In this document: one piece after another, positions 19,216 through 27,494 of the stretch | How the letters are laid out: every line of letters starts with the position of its first letter | Position numbering within the stretch: position 1 is the first letter of the stretch | DNA from: Arthrobacter sp. SLBN-112 | GTDB taxonomy: Bacteria; Actinomycetota; Actinomycetes; Actinomycetales; Micrococcaceae | Length of the DNA: 64,000 bases | Assembly (NCBI RefSeq): GCF_006715225.1 | Contig: NZ_VFMU01000001.1 | Coordinates: 4,216,001-4,280,000, forward strand | Reading direction: 5' to 3' | Program-made: the position numbers and the translations under genes | Notes under the pieces: generated by a model | The model's input: only the letters and a program-made list of their open reading frames with translations | Database searches by the model: none | Told to the model about the DNA's origin: nothing

Positions 19216-19932
19216 ATGACACTCGATCCCGGTTCAGCGGCCATCATCCAGCTGGCGTGGGCGCGCCGGCTGGGCCTTGACGACGACGCATTCGGTGACG
19301 CCCTGGCTTCGGGCGAACGGATTGTCCGCGCTGACGAATCCGCCCGGACGGTTGAGTTCGTCCGGTTGTTCGGAAGTTCCGCGCTGGTGGCCCCCCAGAA
19401 CGTCATTGACGCAGCAACGGACATCCCTGACGAGGAGATGGCGCAGCACGTCACGCTGCTGAAACTGACCAGGGACCAGGGCGGCCACGGACTCGGTGCT
19501 GCCGCCCTGTTCTTCGCCGACGACTTGCCGCTTCAGCAGCCCTCCGAGGAGCTGACGGTTTCGCACGGGAACCCTGAGGCCATCGAGCTGGAGGGCCGCT
19601 GCCCGCCGGATGACGTCAACGAAGTGGGGCTCTCCGACCTCGAAAACCGGTACACCATCGTGCACGATGTGGACGGCCGGCGGGTGCCCTTGGCCTGCGG
19701 GGCCTACGGGGAATGGGAAGGCCTGCTGGCCAACATGGGGGTGCTGGTGGATCCTGAGTGGCGCCGCCGGGGCCTGGGCTCGCTGGCAGGCTCGATCGCG
19801 GCCCATGAGGCCCTGGCCGCCGGGCTGACGCTGCAGTGGCGGGCGGACGTCAGCAACACCGGCTGCCTGGCCCTGGCCAGGCAGCTTGGCCTCTCAGCCG
19901 GCGGAATCCAGACCAGCGTCCACCTTCGCTGA
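19216..19932 (+). CDS. GNAT-family N-acetyltransferase
   Basis: 238 residues. The C-terminal half is a GNAT domain with the acetyl-CoA loop VDPEWRRRGLGSLAG and the following helix. The N-terminal 130 residues resemble no family I recognise. Substrate unknown. The 3' end overlaps the convergent MFS gene by 39 bases. Probably leaderless. Confidence 0.75.
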   Translation: MTLDPGSAAIIQLAWARRLGLDDDAFGDALASGERIVRADESARTVEFVRLFGSSALVAPQNVIDAATDIPDEEMAQHVTLLKLTRDQGGHGLGAAALFFADDLPLQQPSEELTVSHGNPEAIELEGRCPPDDVNEVGLSDLENRYTIVHDVDGRRVPLACGAYGEWEGLLANMGVLVDPEWRRRGLGSLAGSIAAHEALAAGLTLQWRADVSNTGCLALARQLGLSAGGIQTSVHLR

Positions 19933-21417
19933 CGCCCGGCCCTGCCCCTCCGTTCCCCAGCCCTGGACCGGCTGCGGCTTGGCAAAGAACAGCGCCACCG
20001 CAGCCCCCACCAGGATCACTCCGGCGGGCAGCAGGATGGACTGGCCCATCGCCGTCGAGAATCCTGCATGAAGGAACTCCGGCAGCGAGCCACCCATTGC
20101 CAGCCCTTCCCCGGCAGCTCCGCCGGTCCCGCCCGACGGAAGCTCAGCGGCAAGCCGGGACTGGATCAGCACGGCAATGGCGGCACTTCCCAGGACCGCA
20201 CCGATCTGCCGGGTGGTGTTGTAGACGCCCGAACCGGCCCCTGCCTGGCGCGGCGGCAGGTTCCTGGTGGCCGTTGTGCTGAGCGGGGCCCAGATGCCGG
20301 CGTTGGCGAAGCCCAGGACGGCGCTGGGCAGCAGGAACAGCAGGATGGGCGTATCCGGCTGCATCAGGGCCGAGTTCCACAGCAGTGCCACCGCCATGAG
20401 CACCAGCCCGGTGGCGGTGATGTATTTCGGGTTGACCCGGTCCACCAGCTTGCCCACCACGGGCGCCAGCCCGCCGGAGATCAGGGCCATGGGCACCATC
20501 ATCAGGGCGGACTGCGTGGGGGTGAGGCCCCGGACCAGCTGGTAGTAGAAGATGAGCGGCAGGCTGAAGGCGGTCACGGTGAAGCCCACGGTGGTGATTC
20601 CGATGTTGGCCAGGGAGAAGTTGCGGTCCCGGAACAGTCCCAGCGGCAGGAGCGGCTCGCCCTTGTTGAACCGCTGCCACAGGACGAAGCCGATCAGCAC
20701 CACGATGCCGGCGATGATCAGGCCCCACACGCTGATGGGCCCCGTGATGGTGCCCCAGTTGTAGGTCTCGCCCTCCTGGATCCCGAACACCAGCAGGAAG
20801 AGCCCGACGGCGCTCAGCAGCACGCCGGGAATGTCGAACTTGTGCGGGTGGGTGCTCAGGGCCGGAACGTTGCGCAGCGCAAGGATGAAGCCAACGACGC
20901 CGATGGGCACGTTGATGAAGAAGATCCACTCCCAGCCAAGGCCGTCCACCAGGACCCCGCCCAGGATGGGTCCCACAAGTGTTGCCATCCCGGCCGTGGC
21001 GCCCCAGACGGCCATGGCTGATCCGCGGCGGTCCGGCGGGAAGATCCGGGTGATCACGGCCATGGTCTGGGGAGTCATCATCGCGGCGCCAAGGCCCTGG
21101 AGGACGCGGGCGGCAATGAGGATCCGGACGTCGCCTGAGAATCCGCACCACAGCGAGGCGAGGGTGAAGACCACCAGGCCGGAGAGGTAGAGCTTCTTGG
21201 GCCCGAACCTGTCGCCCAGCCTGCCGGTGATGAGCAGGGGGACGGCGTAGGCCAGCAGGTAGGCGCTGGTCACCCAGATCACCGAGTTGATGTCGGCGTC
21301 CAGGCCCTCCATGATGCGGGGGTTGGCCACGGACACGATTGTGGTGTCGATCAGGATCATGAAGAACCCGATCACCAGGGACCACAGTGCCGGCCAGGGC
21401 TTTGCTACGTTTTCCAC
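19894..21417 (-). CDS. MFS drug exporter, DHA2 (EmrB/QacA) type
   Basis: 507 residues with 14 predicted membrane helices. Motif A-like GRLGDRFGPKKLYL in loop 2-3 and motif C-like GPILGGVLVDGLGWEWIFFINVP in helix 5 are typical of DHA2 proton antiporters. Substrates are not predictable. The Gln/Gly/Ser-rich C-terminal tail is encoded in the 39-base overlap with the convergent GNAT gene, so tail and acetyltransferase end constrain each other. Confidence 0.92.
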   Translation of the reverse strand: MENVAKPWPALWSLVIGFFMILIDTTIVSVANPRIMEGLDADINSVIWVTSAYLLAYAVPLLITGRLGDRFGPKKLYLSGLVVFTLASLWCGFSGDVRILIAARVLQGLGAAMMTPQTMAVITRIFPPDRRGSAMAVWGATAGMATLVGPILGGVLVDGLGWEWIFFINVPIGVVGFILALRNVPALSTHPHKFDIPGVLLSAVGLFLLVFGIQEGETYNWGTITGPISVWGLIIAGIVVLIGFVLWQRFNKGEPLLPLGLFRDRNFSLANIGITTVGFTVTAFSLPLIFYYQLVRGLTPTQSALMMVPMALISGGLAPVVGKLVDRVNPKYITATGLVLMAVALLWNSALMQPDTPILLFLLPSAVLGFANAGIWAPLSTTATRNLPPRQAGAGSGVYNTTRQIGAVLGSAAIAVLIQSRLAAELPSGGTGGAAGEGLAMGGSLPEFLHAGFSTAMGQSILLPAGVILVGAAVALFFAKPQPVQGWGTEGQGRASAKVDAGLDSAG

Positions 21418-21465
21418 TCGGTCTTCCTTCAGGAGTTTTTTGTGCCGGGCGGAACCCGGGTGAAG

Positions 21466-21897
21466 CTAGCCCAGCAGGTCCAGGATCTCCGTGCGGGCGA
21501 ACATTTGCGCTGCGGCCCGTGCCGACGGCGAACCGGCATCCGGATCCGCGCCGGCGCCGAGCAGGACGCGGGCCACGTCCGTGTAGCCCTTGAAGGCCGC
21601 GCCGGCCAGCGGGGTTTGGCCCCGGTCGTTGGCGGTGTTGGGGTCGGCACCGTGCTGCAGGAGCAGCCCAACGGTGCCGGCGTGGCCGTGGTAGGCGGCC
21701 AGCATGACCAGGGAGTCACCGGCGGAGTTGGTCAGCGCGGCGGGAACCCCGGCGTCCAGGTAGGCACCCAGCAGCGCGTCGCTTCCTTCCCGTGCAGCCT
21801 GGAAAAGCGTTTGCGCCAAAGCCAGCGCGTCGTCGTCGTACCCTTCCGCTGCCTGCGCCCCAAGGCCGGCAGGGGTGGTCCCGGTGTGTTCGGTCAT
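21466..21897 (-). CDS. Ankyrin-repeat protein
   Basis: 143 residues with three to four ankyrin repeats (AREGSDALLGAYLDAGVPA, DSLVMLAAYHGHAGTVGLLL, GQTPLAGAAFKGYTDVARVLL). Cytosolic, likely a protein-interaction module. Its ATG overlaps the ygfZ stop (TGATG), so the two are coupled. Confidence 0.9.
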   Translation of the reverse strand: MTEHTGTTPAGLGAQAAEGYDDDALALAQTLFQAAREGSDALLGAYLDAGVPAALTNSAGDSLVMLAAYHGHAGTVGLLLQHGADPNTANDRGQTPLAGAAFKGYTDVARVLLGAGADPDAGSPSARAAAQMFARTEILDLLG

Positions 21898-22979
21898 CAG
21901 CGTGGCCCTTTCAGGAATCCGGTCTGGCGCCCCACCACCTGGCCGGCGTCCGGGGCGACAATGAGTTCCTGGACGGCAGGATACGGCTCATCGCCGTCCA
22001 GGACCGTCAGTATCTCAGCCGGCGCCACGGAACGCTTTATGACTGCCAGGGCCACGGGCCCCATCTCGTAGTGCTGGGCCACCGAGGTCACCGTTCCCAC
22101 CTTGCGCTCCCCCGCAAGGACCGGGCTTCCGGCCGCGGGGAGGGTGTGCTGCGAACCGTCCAGCTGCAGGAAGACGAGCCGGCGGGGCGGGTGGCCGAGG
22201 TTGTGGACGCGGGCGATGGTTTCCTGGCCTTTGTAGCAGCCCTTGGCCAGGTGCACGGCGGTGCGGAGCAGGTCCAGTTCGTGCGGGATGGTCTTGTCAT
22301 CCGTCTCGGCGCCGATCCGGGGGCGCCACGCGGCAATCCGCAGGGCCTCGGCGGCGAGCACGCCGGCCAGCGCGTGCCCGGAAACTGCGTCCTCCAATTC
22401 GGCGGCGGGAATGAGGTACTCGAACCACGGACGCTCCAGCCCCGGATGTTTCTCCTCGGGGACGACGGCGTAGGAGTATCCGCCGACGGACACGTGCGGC
22501 CATGGGTCCTGCCAGGCTAGGCGGCCGGACCACTCGGGGACGGCCCGGGTGCTGCCCACGACGGCCCAGTCTGCCGAGACGTCGGCGATTTCCACCCGGA
22601 GCATGAATTTCATCCGGTTGAGGTACTCAGCCAGCGGCGCTGCCTCGGCGGCCTCGACGATCAGCCAGGTGGTCCCGCCGTCGTCAACGACCCGGGCGTC
22701 AAAGTCGATGCGGCCCTGGACACTCAGGAGCAGCAGTTCGCTGGACTCCCCCGGCTTCAGCGCCGCCACCTGTTGCGAGGACAGGGTATTGAGCCAGCTC
22801 AGCCGATCCGGCCCGGTGACGGTGACCACGCCGCGGTGGGAAAGGTCGACGACGGCGGTTCCGGCAGCGAGTGCGCGCTGCTCGCGCAGGGGCTCGCCGT
22901 AGTGGGCGGCGACTCCTGCGTCAGGGCCGCCGGCCTCGACGGCGCCGGGGCGCGACAGCAAAGGGCTCGGGGTAGTCAT
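21897..22979 (-). CDS. ygfZ: Folate-binding protein YgfZ (iron-sulfur cluster repair)
   Basis: 360 residues from MTTPSPLLSRP. GcvT-like fold with the YgfZ signature KGCYKGQE near residue 245. YgfZ binds tetrahydrofolate and helps maintain some Fe-S enzymes. A start 37 codons upstream is in frame but would run into the 3' end of the flavodoxin-like gene. Followed in coupled fashion by the ankyrin protein. Confidence 0.92.
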   Translation of the reverse strand: MTTPSPLLSRPGAVEAGGPDAGVAAHYGEPLREQRALAAGTAVVDLSHRGVVTVTGPDRLSWLNTLSSQQVAALKPGESSELLLLSVQGRIDFDARVVDDGGTTWLIVEAAEAAPLAEYLNRMKFMLRVEIADVSADWAVVGSTRAVPEWSGRLAWQDPWPHVSVGGYSYAVVPEEKHPGLERPWFEYLIPAAELEDAVSGHALAGVLAAEALRIAAWRPRIGAETDDKTIPHELDLLRTAVHLAKGCYKGQETIARVHNLGHPPRRLVFLQLDGSQHTLPAAGSPVLAGERKVGTVTSVAQHYEMGPVALAVIKRSVAPAEILTVLDGDEPYPAVQELIVAPDAGQVVGRQTGFLKGPR

Positions 22980-23001
22980 ATGAAGTAGAAGTCCTCGCAG
23001 G

Positions 23002-23736
23002 CTAACGGTATTCCGGGTTTTCGAAATCGAAATGGGTTCCGGCGTTCCATTCGTTGGGCAGGTTGCCGTAGGCGGGGTATCCGCCCGCATTCTTCAGGAT
23101 CTTTGCCAGGTGCAGGAGGTTCCAGGTCATGAAGGTGGTGTTGCGGTTGGTGAAATCGCTTTCGGGGCCGCCGGAGCCCTCATCCAGGTAACTCGGGCCG
23201 GGGCCAACCGGGCCGATCCAGCCGGCGTCGGCCTGCGGCGGGATGCTGAAGCCGATGTGCTGCAGGCTGTAGAGGACGTTCATGGAACAGTGCTTGATGC
23301 CGTCCTCGTTGCCGGTGATCAGGCAGCCGCCCACCTTGGGATAGAACGCCCACTGCCCATTGCTGTTCAGCTCGCCGGAATGGGCGTAGAGGCGCTCAAT
23401 GAGTTTCTTGGTCTGGGACGAGTTGTCGCCCAGCCAGATGGGGCCCGCCACCACCACGATGTCGGCCTCCTGGACGGCGGGATAGAGCGCCGGCCATTCG
23501 TCGGTGGCCCATCCGTGCTGGGTCATGTCAGGGTAGACACCGCTGGCAATGTCGTGGTCCACGGTGCGGATCACCGTGGTGCTGACACCCTGTTTTTCCA
23601 TGATGCCGCGGCTGATGGCGATCAGGCCGTCCGTGTTGGACGTCTGCGGCGACTTCTTCAGGGTGCCGTTAAAGAAGACGGCTTTGAGTCCGCCGTAGCC
23701 GCCGGGCTTCCCCGCTTGTTCCGTGCCGTCTTCCAC
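23002..23736 (-). CDS. Flavodoxin-family NAD(P)H-dependent reductase
   Basis: 244 residues. FMN-binding flavodoxin fold: NGTLKKSPQTSNTD at the first loop (the Ser/Thr-rich phosphate loop) and VVVAGPIWLGDNSSQTK after the third strand. Soluble oxidoreductase of unknown substrate. It lies 22 bases upstream of ygfZ and may be co-transcribed. Confidence 0.85.
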   Translation of the reverse strand: MEDGTEQAGKPGGYGGLKAVFFNGTLKKSPQTSNTDGLIAISRGIMEKQGVSTTVIRTVDHDIASGVYPDMTQHGWATDEWPALYPAVQEADIVVVAGPIWLGDNSSQTKKLIERLYAHSGELNSNGQWAFYPKVGGCLITGNEDGIKHCSMNVLYSLQHIGFSIPPQADAGWIGPVGPGPSYLDEGSGGPESDFTNRNTTFMTWNLLHLAKILKNAGGYPAYGNLPNEWNAGTHFDFENPEYR

Positions 23737-23772
23737 GAGGAGCCCTTTCCAGGTCAGGAGACTCTTGCTGTG

Positions 23773-24381
23773 TCAGGAGACTCTGTGCAGGAACGCGGAG
23801 GCGTGGGCTTCGAGGCCGCTGCCGCCCTCTCCCCCTGTTGCCACGTCCCACCGCCACAGCAGGTTGCCGTCCACCAGGCCGAAGATCCGGGTGGCCGCGC
23901 TGTACTCCTTGGAGTGGCTGCCACGCATCACCATGTCGGTGGTCAACTGGATCTGTGGGCCCTTGATCTGGCCGTAGTACAGCTCCGTGATTCCGCCGGG
24001 GTGGGCGATGGACACCGAGATGTCGAAGCCGCCGTCCTTGTTGCGCAGCGCTTCGACTTCGTCGGCGCTCTTCAGCACCGGGACGATGTCGGCCGGCACC
24101 AGGCCGGGGCCGCCGTCGGCATCCAGCTGCTTGCGCTCCAGCGCCCAGAAGCCGGTCTCAACGGTGAGCGGCCGCAGGCGCGTGCCCTCGTCGTCGGTCA
24201 ACCAGCTTTCGGCCCGGTACTGGAGGTACGGCAGGCCGTTGTGGGTGAAGGAGACGTGCTGCAGGAAGTGTTCCGAGTCCTCGTCGCCGCTGCCCAGCCG
24301 GCCGCGGCCCTCCCACTCACCAATGAGCCATGAAAGGGGGACGAGTTCAGGGGTCAGATCTGTAGGAATCTCAATGGGCAT
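23773..24381 (-). CDS. Nitrobindin-like heme-binding beta-barrel (FABP/THAP4 family)
   Basis: 202 residues. The N-terminal GEWEGRG matches the GxWxGxG signature of nitrobindins, and the C-terminal RWDVA...LEAHASAFLHR segment carries candidate heme-ligand histidines. Actinobacterial members bind heme and isomerise peroxynitrite to nitrate. It starts close to the 37-residue membrane peptide gene upstream. Confidence 0.88.
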   Translation of the reverse strand: MPIEIPTDLTPELVPLSWLIGEWEGRGRLGSGDEDSEHFLQHVSFTHNGLPYLQYRAESWLTDDEGTRLRPLTVETGFWALERKQLDADGGPGLVPADIVPVLKSADEVEALRNKDGGFDISVSIAHPGGITELYYGQIKGPQIQLTTDMVMRGSHSKEYSAATRIFGLVDGNLLWRWDVATGGEGGSGLEAHASAFLHRVS

Positions 24382-24423
24382 TGGTATTACCTCGAGATAC
24401 GGCTGGCTCCGGAAAGGGGGTGG

Positions 24424-24537
24424 CTACTTCTGGCCCTTGAAGAGGCGGTAGACCACGAAACCGGCGAACCAGGCCATGGACAGGCTCGCGATGCCGAGCA
24501 GGACAAGGAAGAAGATTTCAAAAGCAAGTACGGACAT
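24424..24537 (-). CDS. 37-residue single-span membrane peptide
   Basis: An ORF from ATG at 24537 to TAG at 24424 reads MSVLAFEIFFLVLLGIAS, then LSMAWFAGFVVYRLFKGQK. One hydrophobic helix with a short basic cytoplasmic end. It lies 17 bases after the stop of the upstream membrane protein and 42 bases before the nitrobindin-like gene, all on the same strand. No function recognised. Confidence 0.7.
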   Translation of the reverse strand: MSVLAFEIFFLVLLGIASLSMAWFAGFVVYRLFKGQK

Positions 24538-24554
24538 GGTGCCATCCTAACCCG

Positions 24555-25322
24555 TTAGTAGATGAGTAGTTTGTCTATGAAGTACGCAAGGGATCCCACC
24601 GCAGAAACCGGGGCAAGGCCCATGCTCAGGGCGGCAGGAAAATTCAGCGGAGCGCCGCGGAGCGTGGCCAGCCTGCGGAAACTTGCCAGGACTGCGCCCA
24701 CCACCACCCCGAAGACGGCGGCGGGCAGGACGGCGATGTCCGACAGGACCAGTCCCGCCAGCGGCCCGGCCAGGCCGGCGAGCACAATGCCCAGCGGCGC
24801 AATGATGCTGTCCGGCCAGCGGATGAGGCCGGCGAGCAGGGCCACAGCCGCGCTGACGGCCGCCACCAGCAGCATCTCGCGGACGCCGTTGAACCGGGCA
24901 CCGGCAACCCAGCCTGCTCCAAGGCAGGACAGCAGGACGCCGGCGCAGCAGCCGAGCGTGGACTCCAGCCGTTGGGCCTGGCCCGTGCCGCGGACCAGCT
25001 GCACCACGAAGACCGCCATCATTCCCAGTGCCACGAGGGCCGGCGTCCAGTCCAGGTAGCCCGGAGCCGGTGTCACCCCGGCGGCCACCGCAGCGCCCGC
25101 ACCCGGAAGGGCGATGACGGCGGCGAGGGTCTTCTTGGCGGGGATGCGCAGGAAGTGCGGCCACCCGATGCCCACCGCGGCGGCAATGAGGATGCCGACG
25201 GCGACGAGCGCAACAGGAGACGCATACAACCCGGCGATGATGGCGATGAGGCCCGCGATCCCAATGACGCCGATGGTCCACGAACCAAGCGAACGCACGG
25301 GTGCCTGCAGTTCCGCCGTCAT
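24555..25322 (-). CDS. Multi-pass membrane protein, unknown function
   Basis: 255 residues from MTAELQAPVR (an ATG 17 codons upstream is also in frame). About eight Ala/Gly/Val-rich membrane helices with short loops, no charged catalytic motif and no recognised family. Arrangement resembles small permeases or membrane-lipid enzymes, but nothing decides between them. Divergent from glnR. Confidence 0.7.
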   Translation of the reverse strand: MTAELQAPVRSLGSWTIGVIGIAGLIAIIAGLYASPVALVAVGILIAAAVGIGWPHFLRIPAKKTLAAVIALPGAGAAVAAGVTPAPGYLDWTPALVALGMMAVFVVQLVRGTGQAQRLESTLGCCAGVLLSCLGAGWVAGARFNGVREMLLVAAVSAAVALLAGLIRWPDSIIAPLGIVLAGLAGPLAGLVLSDIAVLPAAVFGVVVGAVLASFRRLATLRGAPLNFPAALSMGLAPVSAVGSLAYFIDKLLIY

Positions 25323-25515
25323 GCGGGGCCCGGCCTGTGGTTCGTCGGTGCACTCACTGCGCTGTTTTCCCATCCTGGCGTCGGCCGGAAGGCTGGTCCG
25401 CCCCCTCGTGGCAGGGCTGGTCCGCCCTGCTTCAATCCTGCCTTATGTGAACCGCATATGTCGCAAAACGTGCCTGTCCGCGGCCTGAATCTGTGGTCTG
25501 GAGGAGGCCGCCGGG

Positions 25516-25661
25516 TATACTCAAGGTTCAGCTACGCTCCCTGCTGAGGTGGCTGGCCGGCGGCGTGCTGACGGCTGGGAACCTCGTGCAGGAAGCCCGT
25601 ACCGGCCGGTGAGAATCCGGTTCAGTCGCCCAATGATGCGCGGACGGCCCTTGGAGGAACA
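25516..25661 (+). promoter_or_regulatory. Promoter and structured 5' leader of glnR
   Basis: A -10 box TATACT at 25516 predicts a transcript with about 135 untranslated bases. The leader can form a TTCAGC/GCTGAG stem (25527-25547) and a GAGGT/ACCTC pairing that encloses a CCGGC hairpin, and it contains CCGGTGAGAATCCGG (25606-25620). Some pieces recall cobalamin riboswitches, but their order is wrong (see findings). GGAGG lies six bases before the glnR ATG. Confidence 0.4.
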
Positions 25662-26360
25662 ATGTCGCACATCCTGTTACTGACCAACAGCACCGGTTCT
25701 TCGGTGGACATCCTGCCTGCCCTCGAGTTGCTGAACCACCGGGTCCATATCCTCCCCGCCGAGCCCACGGCCCTCCTTGAGACGGACCCCTGCGACATCG
25801 TCCTGCTGGATGCCCGCAAGGACCTGGTGGGCGCCCGTTCGCTCACCCAGCTCCTGAAAGCCACCGGACTCAGCGCTCCCCTGGTCCTGATCCTGACCGA
25901 GGGCGGCATGGCTGCTGTGTCCTCGGCGTGGGCCGTTGACGACATTGTCCTCGATTCCGCTGGACCCGCCGAAGTGGAGGCGCGTATCCGGCTCTCCGTT
26001 GCCCGGGCCGTGCCCGAGCAGGAAGACGCCCCGAGCGAGATCCGTGCCGCCGGCGTCATCATCGACGAGGCAAGCTACACGGCACGGGTCAACGGCGCGC
26101 CGCTGAACCTGACCTTCAAGGAGTTCGAACTCCTGAAATACCTGGCGCAGCATCCCGGCCGCGTGTTCACCCGCCAGCAGCTGCTCACCGAGGTGTGGGG
26201 CTACGACTACTACGGCGGCACCCGCACCGTGGACGTCCACGTCCGGCGCCTCCGCGCCAAACTCGGCGCGGACCACGAGAACCTGATCAGCACGGTCAGG
26301 AACGTTGGCTACCGCCTCACCCTGGTCCGGCAGCAGGAAGACGAACTCACCGAGGCCTGA
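25662..26360 (+). CDS. glnR: GlnR-type orphan response regulator of nitrogen metabolism
   Basis: 232 residues, OmpR/PhoB family. The atypical receiver domain carries the GlnR pattern [28 protein letters not shown] with Asp50, and [12 protein letters not shown]; the C-terminal winged helix has [15 protein letters not shown] and [13 protein letters not shown]. In other actinomycetes GlnR lacks a partner kinase, dimerises around unphosphorylated Asp50 and controls glutamine synthetase, ammonium and nitrate uptake. No kinase gene is adjacent, consistent with this. Confidence 0.85.
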   Translation: MSHILLLTNSTGSSVDILPALELLNHRVHILPAEPTALLETDPCDIVLLDARKDLVGARSLTQLLKATGLSAPLVLILTEGGMAAVSSAWAVDDIVLDSAGPAEVEARIRLSVARAVPEQEDAPSEIRAAGVIIDEASYTARVNGAPLNLTFKEFELLKYLAQHPGRVFTRQQLLTEVWGYDYYGGTRTVDVHVRRLRAKLGADHENLISTVRNVGYRLTLVRQQEDELTEA

Positions 26361-26382
26361 GCCCCGGCCCGCCATTGACGTA

Positions 26383-26388
26383 TAGCCT
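26383..26388 (+). promoter_or_regulatory. -10 element TAGCCT for leaderless mshD
   Basis: TAGCCT ends six bases before the mshD ATG. No Shine-Dalgarno is visible, consistent with a leaderless message. Confidence 0.45.
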
Positions 26389-26394
26389 TGGCTC

Positions 26395-27363
26395 ATGACT
26401 CCAGCGCATCCGCAGAAGTGGCCCGTCCATGTCGTCCGGGGCGGAGTTGATCAACGACTCCTCAAGGACTGCCGCGACCTCCTGGCGGCGGCTGAGGAAT
26501 CGGATGGAAACCCTTCCATTTCCGAGCAGAGCCTGGTGACCATGCGTGCCGGGGATTCCGCCGGGCACACGCTGCTGACGCTGGCCCTCTATGCGCCCGA
26601 TGAGGACTCAGATCCCGCCACCGGAGAGGACCTGGCCGGGTTCGCAGTCGTGGTTGAGGAACCGGACGGCAACGGCATCCTGGAGATCGCCGTTCACCCC
26701 TCCTACCGGAACCAGGGAGTCGCGGACCGGCTGGTCGGCGCCCTCAAGGAAGTACGGGGCTTTGACGGGCTGAACGCCTGGTCCCACGGCAACCATGAGG
26801 CCGCCGCCGATCTTGCGGCGCGCTACGGCTACGCGCCGGTGCGTGAGTTGTGGAAGATGCGGATGACGACGGCGGGCGCGGAGCTTCCCGACGCCGGCCT
26901 CCCGGACGGGGTGGCCATCCGCCCCTTCGTGCCGGGCAAGGATGAGGACGCCTGGCTGGCCGCCAACAGGGCAGCCTTCGCCCACCATCCCGAGCAGGGG
27001 AACCTCACCCGGGCCGACCTCGAGGCGCGCATGGCGGAGGACTGGTTCGATCCCGCGGGTTTCTTCCTGGCGGAGGACCGGGACGGCCGCCTGCTGGGCT
27101 ACCACTGGACCAAGGTCCACCCCCGGCACGGCTCGCACCCCGCGATCGGTGAGGTGTACGTGGTGGGCATAACGCCGGAAGCCCAGGGCATGGGCCTGGG
27201 CAAGGCCCTGACCATCGCCGGCATCAAGCACCTCCGCGACGCCGGGCTGAACGGGGTCATGCTCTATGTGGACGCCGACAATACCGCCGCTGTTGCCCTG
27301 TACCGGCGGCTCGGTTTCACGCGCTGGGACATGGACGTCATGTATGGACCGGCGGCAGGGTAG
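26395..27363 (+). CDS. mshD: Mycothiol synthase
   Basis: 322 residues with two GNAT domains. N-terminal domain: LEIAVHPSYRNQGVADRLV; C-terminal domain: VVGITPEAQGMGLGKALTIAG and NTAAVALYRRLGF. MshD transfers acetyl from acetyl-CoA to Cys-GlcN-inositol, the last step of mycothiol synthesis, the main thiol of actinobacteria. Its length and domain order match the family. Confidence 0.95.
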   Translation: MTPAHPQKWPVHVVRGGVDQRLLKDCRDLLAAAEESDGNPSISEQSLVTMRAGDSAGHTLLTLALYAPDEDSDPATGEDLAGFAVVVEEPDGNGILEIAVHPSYRNQGVADRLVGALKEVRGFDGLNAWSHGNHEAAADLAARYGYAPVRELWKMRMTTAGAELPDAGLPDGVAIRPFVPGKDEDAWLAANRAAFAHHPEQGNLTRADLEARMAEDWFDPAGFFLAEDRDGRLLGYHWTKVHPRHGSHPAIGEVYVVGITPEAQGMGLGKALTIAGIKHLRDAGLNGVMLYVDADNTAAVALYRRLGFTRWDMDVMYGPAAG

Positions 27364-27494
27364 GCAGGGCAGCAACAACGTTCCCCTGCAGGGCGTAAAA
27401 CAAGGGCCGTGGGGCAGGTGAATGCTTGTAAGGTTGAAAGGGAACCGCGCGGGGCGGAAGCGCCGGCACCAACGCGCAAGCTAAAGGAGAAGCC

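Noticed and set aside
23032..24333. 433-codon plus-strand frame
   Set aside because: Antisense to the flavodoxin-like and nitrobindin-like genes, which carry family motifs.
25522..25661. Straight call of a cobalamin riboswitch upstream of glnR
   Set aside because: Short matches to the core and to the B12 box exist, but in reversed order and without the expected flanking stem, so only a structured leader is reported.
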